This document shows, in pieces, positions 45,482 through 58,700 of a stretch of DNA of 64,000 bases. Below the pieces are notes generated by a model. It did no database searches and was not told where the DNA came from. It saw only the letters and a program-made list of their open reading frames with translations. A program made the translations under genes and the position numbers. The stretch is taken from contig OY279575.1 in NCBI GenBank assembly GCA_958267355.1, positions 790,335 to 854,334 on the forward strand, written 5' to 3'. Numbering within the stretch: position 1 is the stretch's first letter; every line of letters starts with the position of its first letter. The DNA is from an uncultured Alphaproteobacteria bacterium. GTDB lineage: Bacteria > Pseudomonadota > Alphaproteobacteria > JALCBB01.

Positions 45482-46138
45482 CTACCACTCTATGGGTTTT
45501 TTTATGTTGGTGTCGGGGATGGGGTCGGGAAGCTGGCACGAGCGCAGAGCGCTTTCGCGGATTGTTTTTTGAAAGTCGGCTTGTTTTCTGAGTTGGTCTG
45601 GGGTGTATCTTTTTTCTGATCTGAAGGAGTAGGTTCTTTCTGGGGTGATGAGCCCCAATCGTACGGGCGACGGAGTTTCGCGGGCTAATCGCATAGCTCC
45701 TGCCATATCGCTGTCATTTGAGACGAGAACGCCGCATTCAAATTTGTTTCGCCATGCGTCGTCTAGCATACCTGCGGCGATATTAACGTCTGTGAATTTT
45801 TCTTCTATTTTGACGGCTTCTACTGTGCCGTAAGGCGGGTTTGCTTTTGCGATGCGGATTATGGTTTTTTGGAATTTTCCGTATTCAACATTGATGATTG
45901 GGTTTCCTGTGGGCTGATGTTTTCTGAGGGCTTTGATGTAATTTTCTTGTTTTTGCGGGTCTCTGATATCGTAGCTTATGGATCTAACGAGGGAGGTAAA
46001 ATATTTTATCTCTGTGATTTGGTAATCGGAGCCGAGAATTTTGCTGAAGAGTGCGCTTAAGTCCAGCCACTTGTATGGGCTTTTCCGCAGGCATCCGTAG
46101 TAGAGGTTGAGCCCGTCAACATAGACTATGGTTTTCAT
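45482..46138 (-). CDS. NYN-domain (PIN-like) protein, putative ribonuclease
   Basis: The 218-residue product is a single NYN domain, a PIN-like metal-dependent nuclease fold. Acidic active-site positions are visible: Asp8 in YVDGLNLYYG, Glu112/Asp117 in KIEEKFTDVNIA, and Asp142/Asp144 in VSNDSDM. Family members cut RNA, and some act with toxin or RNA-decay systems; no partner gene is visible here, so the substrate is open. The ATG is at 46136-46138. It lies in the 1.4-kb spacer between the two giant surface-protein genes, downstream of a palindrome-rich tandem repeat, and is read in the same direction as both. It could be transcribed separately, because terminator-like hairpins precede it. 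Confidence 0.85.
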   Translation of the reverse strand: MKTIVYVDGLNLYYGCLRKSPYKWLDLSALFSKILGSDYQITEIKYFTSLVRSISYDIRDPQKQENYIKALRKHQPTGNPIINVEYGKFQKTIIRIAKANPPYGTVEAVKIEEKFTDVNIAAGMLDDAWRNKFECGVLVSNDSDMAGAMRLARETPSPVRLGLITPERTYSFRSEKRYTPDQLRKQADFQKTIRESALRSCQLPDPIPDTNIKKPIEW

Positions 46139-46165
46139 GGTGGTTTTGATTTGAATAATGGCTAA

Positions 46166-46270
46166 TTAAAAAGCGAGGGGCTTCCTTTTCAGGAAGCCCC
46201 TGCGGCCTGCAGACGAATCTACAGGCGATGTATTGCTAATATAGCCGTGGCGGCGGGGTTTGTCAAGCCC
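46166..46270. repeat. Palindrome-rich repeat, copy 1
   Basis: About 105 bp matching copy 2 (46297-46402) at a constant 131-bp offset with a few differences. It contains four consecutive stems: GGGGCTTCC/GGAAGCCCC (46177-46200), GCCTGCAG/CTACAGGC (one mismatch), a small GCTA-ATA-TAGC stem, and GGGGTTT/AAGCCC. It resembles a dispersed palindromic unit (REP/ERIC-like). Confidence 0.85.
46168..46200 (-). terminator. Terminator hairpin downstream of the second giant gene
   Basis: Read on the minus strand, GGGGCTTCC-TGAAAA-GGAAGCCCC is followed by TCGCTTTTTAATT, a classic intrinsic-terminator layout. The longer hairpin of copy 2 (46307-46332) precedes it but has a weaker T-run, so the pair forms a double terminator between the giant gene and the NYN gene. 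Confidence 0.7.
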
Positions 46271-46296
46271 TTTTTTTCTGCCTGTTTTGCGGCTGA

Positions 46297-46402
46297 TTAA
46301 ATAGCAGGGGGCTTCCTTTTCAGGAAGCCCCCGCGGCCTGCAGACGAATCTACAGGCGATGTATGGCTAATATAGCCCCCTTAGCGGGGTTTGTCAAGCC
46401 CC
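46297..46402. repeat. Palindrome-rich repeat, copy 2
   Basis: Second tandem copy, ending 2 bp before the stop of the second giant gene. The first stem is longer (GGGGGCTTCC/GGAAGCCCCC, 46307-46332), and the GGCTA-ATA-TAGCC and GGGGTTT/AAGCCCC stems are perfect here or paired through one G-T. The extra pairs suggest the structure is maintained. Confidence 0.85.
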
Positions 46403-46404
46403 CT

Positions 46405-46790
46405 TTACTGGCTGCTGAAGCCTGATGGGACTTGGAAGGTTGCTTGGTGTTCGCCGTCTATGGTGATTTCTAGTCTTCTTCCGAGGATTGTGCTGTCTAG
46501 GTTTGCGTTTGAGAGTTGTACTGTGACGCTACGCACGTTTGCGGGGACGGTGATGGTTTTGAGGAAGCTGCCTGTGAGTCCTGTGAGGTCGCCTGGGTTG
46601 ACGACATAAGACAGGGTTAGATCTTCGCTGACGGATTTGCGTTCTTTGAAGTTGAAGGTGGCGTAGAGTCTGTCTGTGGTTCTGGCTTGTGTGTTTTGGG
46701 GGTTGCGGCATCCTTGACCTGCTGCGCCCCAGCAGAAGCTTGCGGAAGAGATTTTGCGTGTTGTGTCTTCTTCTTCTTCGTCGTCTGGGT
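46405..46790 (-). other. Region encoding the unique C-terminal cap of the second giant protein
   Basis: After the last repeat come an acidic hinge (DPDDEEEEDTT), a Cys pair (FCWGAAGQGC) and about 90 residues of alternating beta-type sequence (LYATFNFKE, LTLSYVVNPGD, KTITVPANVRSVTVQLSN, LEITIDGEHQATFQV). The first giant protein has no counterpart; it ends inside its last repeat with a terminal Cys. A tip or adhesive domain is possible. Confidence 0.65.
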
Positions 46791-49700
46791 CGGGTTTGGG
46801 GCCGACTATGAGGTTGAAGGTTTTGATGACTTTTCCGCCTGGAGTTGTGCCTCCCCAGCTGCCTGTGCCTTTGAGTGCGCCTCTGGCGTTGTATGTGTTG
46901 ATGCTTTGGAGTTCGCGTGTGGAGTGGCTTGGTGCGAAGTGAATGATGGATCGTATCAGTTCTACCTTCACTTTTGTGCCGACGGGGAAGTGGGTATCTT
47001 TCAATAAGATTGAGAATTGGTTGGCGCCAGAGTGGGTTCTTGCGAAGCCTTGGCTTACATATCCGTATTTGGGGTTGGTGGGTTCGTTTAGCAGGTTGGT
47101 TACGCCGACGCCGGCTTGGCCTTCGGATCTCCAGCAGAAGCGTCCTGGTTTGACGAGAAACTCGGTCATGCGGGAGTGTCTTTGGGCTGCGCTTGCTTCG
47201 TCGTCTTCTAGGATGAAGCGCAAGAAGTTGTATCTGTCGTCGTCGGCGGGTGCTAAGAAGCTCATTCTGAAGGAATAGAAGGGTCTGAGGTCTGCGTTAT
47301 TGAAGCCGCAGACATCGTGAATGCCTGTGCGGGTATCTTTGGCGAGATAGAAGGTGTCGCCTTCGCTGATGTATTTGTTGTCGTTAGTCACGAGGCGTAT
47401 CGGAGGTACGCCTTTGACTTTGATTTTGAAGCTTCTGCGTACGGGTTCGTTGGCGCTGTCGTATTTGGCTTTGGCGGCGGGGATGTTGGCGTAGGGGCCG
47501 ACGAATTCGGCGATGAAGGTTCTGCCTGCGGCGTGTCGGTGGTTGAAGGCGAGTGTGTATTGGTTGCTGTTGCTTTGGCTATTGCCTGTGAATACGGCGG
47601 CGGTTCCGTAGATGGTTCCTGATGTTGAGGTGTATTGCGGTCTGCCATCGCAGCAGGGGTTATCTATGCGCAGGCCTTCGGAGTCGTCTTCAACGACTTT
47701 GAGTACTTCTTGTTGTTGTGCGGCGGTGAGTCCTTGGATGGTGCTGTCGTCTCCGTCGCTGTCTTCAACGGAGGGGTCTAGTCGCACGCGCAATGCGTAT
47801 GCGTTTCCGCCAGGTTCGCTTGCGATGAACTTGAAGAGTTTGTTGGTTGAGTAGGTCATTTCTAGGGTTGTGCCGAGCGGTATGAGTCTATCGCCAGTGA
47901 TTCCGTCTACGAATCCTGCTTGATATTCGCGGTATGGCGTGGCTTCTACGCCGACATTGAAGCCGAATTCTTGTTGTGGAGGTGTACTGAGTGCGCCGAC
48001 TCCGTTTGCGAGGGTGTATTCTGCGCCGTTGGCGTAGGGTCCGAGTAGTTCGGCGTAGAAGAGTTTGTTATTTAGGGCGGCGTTGGAGAAGTCTAGGGCT
48101 AGGTCTCTGCTTTCGTTGAGGATGGCGGCGAGGTGTGTTGTTCCGCGTACGACATGGATGCCTGAAGGTATTCCGATGGCGTTGATGGCGGCTGGGTCGG
48201 CGGCGCCTGTGTTGGTTTTGATACGCAGGACATATCGGTTACTTTCGGTTCCGTCGTTGCGTTGGTATTTGAAGGTTGTGGCGGCGTCTGTTTTGACGGG
48301 GGTGAATCCGCCTGGCAGTGGGTATCCGTTTTCGTCGTTGATGCGGGCGAGTGCTGTTTGTTCGCCGCCGACGAGTATTTTGAATGAGTGTACGACTGCG
48401 CCGCAGTTGCGTACTTTTACGCACTGGCTGGCGGTGGGCCCTAAGAGGTCTACTTTGAAGAGTTTGTTGTGGGCGAGGGAGTTATAGAAGGCGAGTTTGA
48501 AGTTTGCGGTTCCTGCGAAGCTTGAGGCGAAGCTGACATGTGCTGATGATGGGTTGGTTTGCCCTGCTACGCTGACGGTGCCTTGGCCTGAGGGTACGGT
48601 GAGTCCGATGCCGCTGGTTGAGAGTTGGAACAGGCTGAGTCGGTCTATGAGGTCTAGTCCTTGGATGGTGTTGGCGTTTCCGTCTCCGTCGTCAATGCTG
48701 GGGTCTAGAGTGATGCGTGTGTTGTAGATGTTTCCTGCGGTTCCGTCTTGATCGATGAGGTCAAAGGTGTTTTGTGTGTTGGCTCTGATTTCCAGCACTT
48801 CGTTTTGGTTGATGATTCCGCCGCCATCTTTTTCTATGCGGACGACGCCTGGGGCGTTGGCGGTATCGCGGATATAGATTTTGAAGAGTTGTTCTACTTG
48901 TGGAGTGACGCTGGTTCCGCCGATGTTTTGTGCGTTGCCGACTCCAGTTGCGCCGAAGTGGTAGCTTTGTGGCGGATAGCCCCCGAGTACTTCGGCGATG
49001 AAGGTTTTGCCTTTGGCGAGGTCGCTATTGAACATGAGGTCGTATTTGCCTGACCTGATGAGCACGATGGAGAGGTGGTTGTCTGATTTTCTTGAGCCTG
49101 TTGGATGTTTGTAGTCGGCGGTTCCTGCGTCTGTTGATAGTTCGCGGAAGTGTATTCCTTCGCCTTTGACTCCTGTATTGCCGCTTTCTTGGTGGACTAG
49201 GTTGAAGATGCGGCGTTTTTCTGCTGTTGACAGTCCTTGGTCTCCGTCTAGGGTGAGTCGTAGTACGGCGACTCTGTCGTTTGCGGCTCTGCCGTATTGG
49301 AGCACGATGGGTATTCTGGGCAGGCCTGTGATTGAGTCAAGGATGGTGCTGCCATCGGATTGCGTGAAGCGATGGAAGGTTGCGGCGGATGAACCGATGC
49401 CGAGTGAGAAGCTTTGCACCACATCGCCTCCTGTGGCGGCGGCGGTATCGGTGCCGCGGATCAGTTCGGCGAGGTATTCTGCTCTTTGGCTTGCGCGGTT
49501 GGTGAAGTCTATGCTGAGTTTGGTGACGCCAGAGGCGAGGCGTTGTGCGGTGTGGGTTGCGGTGGCGACTTTGGCGGGGCAGGTGCCGCCTGTGCAGGTG
49601 AAGCCGATGGCGGCGAAGGCGGCGGTGCGTTGTGCGGCGTTGAAGCCTCTGATTCTGCCATCTTCGTCGGGTGTGCCTACGAAGGTGAGGCGCAAGAGGT

Positions 49701-52700
49701 AGTTGCTGCTGTCTTGTCTATATTTGAGCGAGAACGGAGTTTCGGGTTCGTCTACGCTTATGTAGCCGCCGACTCTGCCGATGGGGGTGCTGTCGTCGTC
49801 GTCGCGCACGAACCGCGTGGCTGGATCCCAATCTACGAAGACATCAAACTGGGCGACGCGTTTGTCTGCTCCGCCTGTTGCGTCTCTGGGCGTTGTTTCG
49901 GTGGAGAGGTAGGGCCCGATGAGTTCAAAGTTGAAGCTTGCGCTACCGATTGTGGTTCTGAAGAAATTTGAGGCTGCGAGTTCTTTTGTGCCTGTTGCGC
50001 CTGTTCTTTCATAGATTGCATAGTTGCCGCCTCTGTGGGTGGGCTGTCCGCCGTCGAAGGTGATGGCGTTCCAGATATCTTGAGCCACTGCACCGCGGGA
50101 GGAGATGCTTGCGCCTGTTTTTTGTGTGAGTCGCACGATGTATTTGTTGGCGGCGACTGTGTTGACGATTCTCATCTGTGCGGGAGTGCCAGCTTTGGAG
50201 GAGGTGGGGGCGGCGATGACATCCAGCCCGCCTTCGGGTATTGGGTCGCCATTTTGTGCGGTTAGGACATCCAGTTCGCCGAGTCTTTCGCTGAAGTCAA
50301 TGAAGAAGGTTTGCAGGATTGAGCCGCTTCCTGAGCCGCCTTTGCCTCCGTGCACATCGTCGATGTTGGGGTAGGGCCCTAGCACTTCAATGAGGAAAGT
50401 TTTGTTGCGGGCGATTTCGGGGAAGACCAGAACGAATTGCTGATCCGACTGCACTCCGACGCTCATATATTCTGCTGAATTGCCAGCGACGGATCTGGGT
50501 GCGCCAGCATTATCTAGGGCGCGGACTGCTTCGGTTTTTGTGCCGCTTCCGTGGAGTTTTAGTCTTTGTGTTGATGTCAGCCCGCCGTTGCCGACCAATT
50601 TGATGCGGATGACATGGGCGGCTTTCGTTGTGGTGGTGATTTGGTCAAAGTCCATTGAATAGGCGCCGACGACATTGTTTAGGTTGATGTTTCCTGTGCT
50701 GGTGTCGTAAATCCGCTCGGTGTGGGTGCTGGAGAGTTCAATGCGCGAGCCGTTGGGAATTGCCACTCCGTTTTTCTTCAGCAGTCCTGTGATGATCGGC
50801 GAATGCGGATTGACCTGCAGGGTGAAGGAGTCCAGCACTGTCCCGCCTGTGGCGGTTGTATCAACGCCGCTGACAGCGGAGGCGGGCGGCCCGACCAGTT
50901 CTATTTTGAGCTTTTTGCCCGCGATGGCGGGGTGTGAGACGCCCATTTCCACTGTCACATTGTTGTGGGTGATGGGAATGGCGTAGTGGGTTCGTGAGAC
51001 GACTTTGTTGTCTCCTTTGAGATGTGAGTTGTCGTTGAAGCTGATGGTGCCGATGATGCCTCTGATTTGTTCGGGTGTGAGGCTTTGTCCGTCTTCGGGG
51101 GTGATGCGGAGGGTTTGGAAGGTGCTTGAACTCGCTAGATTTTTGACTTTGAACGAGATTGTGCCGCCGAGTCGCATAGACAGGCCTGTATCGGGGTCAA
51201 TTGCGCCATCGTCGGATTTGGTGAAGCCGATGGCGGAGGGGTGAATCTCAAAGCTTTGGAACAGGTTTCCGCCGTTATTGTCGGTTGCGCTTCGGGCGGC
51301 GGCTTGGGCGGCGGCTTCGGTGGCGTAGATTCCGAAGACTTGCAAGACGAATTCTTTGCCACGGGCGTTGGCTTTAAAGTGGGGTTCAAAGTCTCCTTGA
51401 CCGTTAAGGACATCTGCAACATGGCTGGTGCTGCTGTAGGTGTAGCCGCCCGAAACATCGCCATTTCCTGTTGACCAAAATAGGTGTGAGTTGCCTGAGA
51501 AGACGCTGTTGGTGCTTCCGTCTTTGAGTTTGAGGCGCACGACATAGAAAGCATTTTCTTCTGAGGTGTCGCGCAGGTATAGGCGTGGGAATTGTTGTGT
51601 GAGTTTGAGCGGCACGATTGCATCATCGGGGATGATGGCATTGCCACTGAGTTCGGTTCCGTCAGCCAGCGTCAGCATTGAGCCTGCTTGCGGACCGAGC
51701 AAGGCGGTTGGATTGATGACCTTAACCTTGACTTGCTGGATCAGCGTTCCATCTGTGGCGGAGGCTGTTGTGGCTCCACTCAGCAGGTCAAAGTTGAAGG
51801 TTTTGTTTGCGGCTTCGCTGGCGTTATCGGCGGCGAAGCTGATTGGCAGGTCAGCGTTGGCGGTTAGTGTGGTGGCGAGATGGGTTGCGGTTGGCATTGT
51901 GGTGCCGGGCAAGCCTGTGATGGCGGCGAAGATTTTGGTGCGGGCGGCGGCGTTTAGCCCTTGTATTGTGGTGGCGTCTCCGTCTCCATCATCAATGGTT
52001 TCGTCTAGCTTGATCCGCAGGACATAGCTCGCATTTCCTGTTACGCGCTTGTATTTGATATCCATTGGGGCTTTATTGATTTGCGAGATAAGGTGGTCGC
52101 GGCGTGGCAGGTTGGTGTTAGCACTGTTGGTGAGTACGGCGGTGGGAGTCCAGTTGAAGAGGATTTCAAAGTTTTGCAACACGGCGGCATAGGCACCTGA
52201 GCCGACTCCCGTTGCCCCTGTGTATGGAGTTTCATCGCCTACATATGGCCCCAACAGCTCAAGCGTGAATTTGCTGCCATCGGGGAGGGTTTTGGCAGAG
52301 CCTGACTTATTAAGAGTGATTGCCTTGTTGGCGGTTGCTCCCTTCCGAGCTAAAGCGACATGGCCTTCACCTGTTACGAGTACTCTGCTATTGAAGCCCG
52401 CTTCCCCATCAACGGTGATTGCGCCCTGTACGTATGAGGTGAAGGTAGAGCCAGTTATAGTACCGCCACCCGCAGTATCCCTAAGCGTACCAACGGGCTT
52501 GAGGCGGATAACATAGCTGTTATTCGGGTTTAGGTTTACATATTTCAGGCTGAAGGCACTGCCGAAGGTGGCTTGAATTCCGCTTGGCGGGATGGGTTTG
52601 CCGTTGGTGAGTTGTACGTCTTGTCCGTCAAAGTATGCGTCAAAGATTTGTAGCAGGTCGCCTGTTCCTGACCCGAGTTCTGCGGTTGTGCTGGCTCCTG

Positions 52701-55700
52701 CGGTGAGGAGTTCAATTTTGAAGGCTCTGCCGATGGCGGATCCAGCCTTTGATGAAGGAATACTGATAAACAGGTTTGTGCTGTTGCTTAAGCCAGCGGT
52801 ACTGTGTTCGGTGCTACTGCGGCTGCCGAGGGGGTTATCTATGCTACCTGCATGGAAAGAAATGCTCTTAAAGAGTTCATCCCGTTTTGTGTGGGTGAGT
52901 CCTTGGTATCCTTTGAGGCTGATACGCACGAAATGGTCGGTGTTGGCGGTATCAATATTGATCTTCAAAGGAATGGTGGTTGCGTCTGGTGAGATGCGCA
53001 GTAAGCCGCCATCATTGATGTTTACGGCTGTGCCTGTGTTGCTGATGTAGTTTCCGCTGGTGTCAAATCTGGCGCCGCGCAATTGCTGTAGGTTGGCGGT
53101 GGCGGTGGCGGTGGTTGAAGCCGCGACTCGCAGTTGGAAGCTGGTGACCAGTCCGCCTGTGCCGTATCCTTCTGCATCAACATGGATATTGGCTAATCTT
53201 TTGAGTCCCTCGGCTTCGTTGGCGACGACTGTATAGCCTCGGGATGAATCCGTTGCTACGCCTGCGGTAACGGGTGTGTAGGGTCCGTAGATTTCTACTT
53301 CAAAGTCTTTATTGATTGCGTTTGCATCGTTGATGGCGAGGTGTATATCTTTTTCGGAATTTCCAGTCGGCATCGTTATGGCAAAGTGGGTGTCGGAGCG
53401 TTTCGCTCTATCGCTGACTTTTGCGCCAAGGTTGTCGCCTGAATCAAAGTCGTCGTAGTGAACGCTCAGGCTAGAGAAGATGGAGCGGGTTTGCGCCGCC
53501 GTAAGCCCATGCCCCGCCACCAGCTTAACCCGCATCACATAATAATTATCGCCATCGCCATCGGCTTCTGTGTATTTGAAGTCAAATTGCTTGCCGCGTG
53601 TAACCAGCTGGCGGGTGGTGATGACGGAACCGCTTGCGCTTCTCACCTTGACCTTATTGGCGGAGTCGGGGGTGAAGGTCAGCTGGAAGCTGTCTAAGAT
53701 TGCGGCACTGCTCGTGCCAAGCGGGTTTGTGTAGGCGGCGGCGGGGAAGGCAAGGTCATCCGTTGATCCATACGGCCCGATGAGATCTACGATGAATCTT
53801 TTGCCAACCGCACTCGGATGCACATTTCTGATTTTGAAGCTTCCCTCGCTTTCTAGCCGTACGAGGTAGTGGCTGTTGTTTGCCCGCGCAATGGGGTTGG
53901 TAGCCGTTAGTTTTCGCCCAACATTATCTTTATCAATGAAGAGGAAGTTTTGGTAGATTCCCCGCCGTTGGTCTCGGGTTAGCCCTTGGATGGTCTCGTC
54001 TGCCCCTGTTTCGCCCTCCAGCGTGATACGCATAATGTTATCGTAGGCGGAGTAGGGGGTGCCTCCTTGGGGTGTTTCTAGTGGTCCGTCGTTGTAGTAG
54101 CCGAGGGCAATATCGCCACGCAGTTCTCCCGTCACCCCTCCTTCAGGGATGGCAACGCGGCTACTGGCGGTAGCACTATAGGTTTGGACAAACCCATACG
54201 GAGGAGTAACTTTTATCTCAACGCTATTCCGCACCCAGATTTTGTCGCGGGGTGTGCCAGCCCCGACTTCTCCGTCGCCTGTGTATTCGCCCGTCTGCGC
54301 GGTGGTGTCAAAGGCTTGGATTCCGCTATTTGTTCTGAAACGAGCGGCGGTGGTGAAGGGCCCGATGAGTTCCATCACAAAGGTCTTGCCCCACGCCCCC
54401 CTGACGAGTTCAGGAGTAAATGTGACACGTACGTTGTTATTTCGCACCAGCAAGGTTTGGTGGGCATCGCCTTTCACAAGCTTAAAGCCACTCGCTCCCT
54501 GGAGCAGGTTTCCTCCCGTCTTAAAGATTGCCTTTTGCTCGCTTGCGCTGAGCCCGTGTCCGTCTTTCAGCCTGACACGAACCCCATGCGAGAGGGAACC
54601 ATCGCTGTCGCCACTTTCCGTCACTTGGAATGATATGCCGTTATTGTCTGCACCCGAAACGGAGAATTTTTCGCCGTGGGGTTGGGCAAGACTTACAAAG
54701 TTGCTACCCGACGCTTTTTTCAGCTCACCCCTACTGCCCCGCAAACTCACATTCAGCGTCTGTACCAAGAACTTATTCGTATTGGTAATCGTTGCTTCTC
54801 GGGCGGCGGTATTTGCTTTGTTTTGAGTCTTGAACGAGCCGTAGACTTCAAATTTGATATTTTTATTCGCCAGACTGACAGTCCTGCGGGGAGTGCCGTA
54901 GGTTACATCGTTGAAATTAAATTTGATATTGGCGTTTGCCTTCATAACGAACGAATGGTGAGCGTGGGCACTATCTCCGCCGCCGCTACCAGTTGCCGAT
55001 ACTGGCGCGGTGGTCTCACTAAGGCCCGATCTGAGTAGAATCTCTCTTGCGGAGAAGTCCAGCCCTTGAATGGTTGAGCTTGCGCTGTTGTCTTCGCCAA
55101 CAACCGAGATACGGATGACATTCCAATCGTCTCCCGTTGCATCTTCTGCAACCTTGAAGTCAAGATCAACCTCATTAGTGCTACCCGTGGCACTGTATAG
55201 AACATCAAGCGATGTTCCGTCTTCGTACGGCACAGCACTATCCGCAGGATGCAACCGCCCGCCCGAAATCGGCTTGGTTACCATAACCTTGAAGCTTTGC
55301 AGAACCACCGCAGGAGCAGTCGGCGCACCCGAGCCCAAGTTGGGCGGCGTGCCTGTGCTTGTCGCCCGTGGGATGGACTGGTAATGCAAGTTGAAGGGGC
55401 GCGACCCGCCATACGGCCCGATAACTTCAACCACGAAGGTTTTGTTTTTCAGGTTATCAGCGATTGCCTGTTTTGCGACATCGTTTGCCCCTGCGCTATC
55501 GGTGAATTCTAGCTCTAAGTCGGCGGGTGAATGAAGAAGCAGCTCGTAGTGGTCGTTGCTGGTACTCACAAACTTATCACCAGTAATGCCGTCTGCATAG
55601 GCAGGCGTATAGGTTGTGCTTCCCTCCCGCACTTCAATACTGTCATAGATGGCTTTGCGTTTTGGGTCATCCAAGCCCTGATCTCCATCCAGCTTGATCC

Positions 55701-58700
55701 GCACGATATGCGAAAGATTGATGGTACCCACGGCACCATCCAATGTGTCTATAAAGCTGAGGTTCAGAGCGCGGTTCTGCGGTGTTGTCAAAGTTGAGTC
55801 CGCCACGATGAAGGTTTTTGCATCGCTTTCATCCCGCTGACTCAACCCGCCCTGACAGCCATTGGCAGTTTCATCTTCAACCACGCCAATGGATGTGACT
55901 CTAAATGTCGTTTTACCTTCCAGTGTTGGGTTGTTTGGAGACTCTTGGATGAGAACTTCACTCCCGTTTATCGTCAGCTTGGTCTCACGCATGGCAGAGT
56001 AAGCAGTCGCTATACTGGTCGCCGCCGCATAGGTATCCGCCGAAAGCGAAAGCGTAGCAGGCGTGGCAGAAGCCCCAAGCTTGATGGCGACAGGCTTACA
56101 TTCTGTATTGTTTAATGCCCGCAGCTTGAGCTTGGCTACGGTCGCACCTGCGGCGAAATCAAACTTGAGGTTTGCCGCTGTCTGTTGCGCATCCACAAGC
56201 GGAGTGCTGCCATCAGAGCCCAAAATCTTGAAGTCTGTGCCAAGCACCGCCGCTTCGAGAGCCTCGCCCACGCCCGACCCGCGCGCAGTTGGCTCTAGGT
56301 AGAAGCTAAACGGATTCGCAGGGGCATGGCTGGCAGTCATCACCAGAGTTACCGTCCGCTCGGCATCGGTGCCGCCTTCTTCTACAACATAGCCGTGCGC
56401 GTCTTCGGCGTTGTTCTTAACCGCCAAGGTCAAAGTCGGACGCACCGTCGCAGTAGCATCACCTGGGTCAGGAATATCAGCATTCTGCAGAGTTATCGGC
56501 AAGACATTGCCGACTGTGTTTCCGCCTTGGCTGGTGGTGGTGCTGGTGGCAATCGTAATATCACCGCCAAACAAAGAACGCCCATAGGCGGCGGCAGTCG
56601 CGGCTATGGCGGCGGCATCATCCAAATTATGCAGACTATTACTTGACCCCGCAGTCTTGCCCGCCTCGTCGGTGATAAATAGCCCCGTCAAGGTTACATT
56701 GAATGTTTCAGAAGCTTCAAAGCCATCGTTCGCCACCGACCAAGCCGTAGGAGCCGTAAACAAATGCGACCGATCATTGCCACTTCCGCCCCGTTGTCCG
56801 ATACCATGCCCGCTGACCGAGGTATAGAAAGTCTTGCCCCCCCGCAGATTGGCGTGTAGATCAGCATCGGTTGCCGCATCGTTATTGGCATCAGGCGTAA
56901 CCGTATAGGCAAAATGCAAGGCGAAGGCAGACTTTGTACCATCAATCGCGTTGGTTTGCTTAAGCAAATTGGCGGTAAAGGAATCTGCCTTTGCAATGAT
57001 ATGGCGATTTGACCCAAACGGAGCCAAAACACCTTCTTTGACGACCAAGTTCGTTGGGCTTGCTTCCATACTGACCGTCGCCGTGTCATCACTATCAATA
57101 GACATCGTAACCGCCGCATGGGCAGGTGGCGTTGATAGATTGGGGAATTGATTTCCTGTGGCTTGTACGCCAGCGGCGGCACCTTTATCTAGTACGAGAG
57201 TAGCCGTGAAGTTTTCTAGATCTTCAACTGCACTATCATCCCGCATTGGCAGGTTGATATACATCTGGCTGACGCCATCTTCCAAAGTGCCTTCTAAGAC
57301 CAAAGCCCCGCCACTCGCCCAAGCGATTGCGCCAATACCCGCTTGCGTTGCCGCGGCGGAGGCTGTCCCGACAATCGTCGGAGTGCCAAAGTCGTCCTGC
57401 AGAAGCTTGGTAAGCCCGCCTGTCTGCTCTAGCGTGATGGTGAATTTTATATCTGTGTCTAGCGTTTTCAGAATACCATCATCATTCGGAGACCCATCAT
57501 CACCGTAGGTATCGCCATCCGCCAAGCGAATACGGAAGAGGAATAGGTTATTTTCATCATTTGATTGTACAGGATCGGCACTTTCATAGTTTATGACTTC
57601 TGCGGTATTGAGGTCCGTAACTTGGTTGAACACCTGACTCACCTTCAGGCTTGCCTTCGCGGAGTCGCCATCCGTGATGTCAAAGCTGACCGAACTGCCA
57701 GGATCACCAGAAGTCACAACAGGAATACGCGCGAAGTTGTCAGCCGTGTCTGTGTTGTCTAAAAGCTCAACCTTAAGCGTGCGCGTGCCACCTGTAGCTT
57801 GAACCACAACATCATCGCCCGAGATTCGAATCGCATCAGTAGCAGCCGTATCACTCACAGCAGCCCCCACAGGAATCGTTAGCCCTGTGTGTTCGGCAGT
57901 ATCCCAATCTGTGATTGCGGTACCTGCGGAATTCACAATCCGTAGCATGGGGGTGATTGCCTTGCCTGTTAGCTTTCCTGCCTCCGTAATACGGATTTGC
58001 GGCGTGAAGATATCGCTTTCTTCTGTCTTGGTACCACTTAGCGTGGCATCGCCGACAAACTGAACCGTGGAATTTACTTCATCATCCACCAGCTTGACCG
58101 CCCGCGTGGTTACATTTTCGGTGCTATCTACAAGCGTGGCGACTTGGTCTCCTGCGACTTGAGACAGGACGAAGTTGATATCGCCTTCGTAGGTGGTCGT
58201 GCCAGCAACCGTCACCGCTGGATAATCCTCAATGATGGAATCATCAGGCTTGCTCACCTTCAAAGTAACCGTGGAGTCATTCCCCGTGAAAGCCCCCGCC
58301 TTCAGTGTGAAGCTGCTTGTTCCTGCGGCGATCGTGCTTGTTGTTGGGGTTCCGCTCGCGGCAGGAGTCTCCACCGCCACGCGATAGGCATTGGCAGGCT
58401 GACTAAAGGTAACCGTAGCCGCCGCCGCTTCACTGGCGGCATCTGAAGCCTCTATGCCCGTGCAGGTGCTGGTCGCCCCTGCTGCTCCATCGCTCGTGGA
58501 ACAGCTAAAGATAACCGCCAGATCCGCCGTCGTGTTGGAGCCTTCCACAACCTTCGGAGCCGTACCAGGCTTATCACCCACAAAACGAACCGACAGCCCT
58601 TCATCATCGGTAATAAACGCCCTGAAGGTAATCCCCTTACGGTTCTTGCCAAAAAGACTTTTGATGGCAGTTCCGCCTTCTAGCAAGTCCTCGCCGACAA

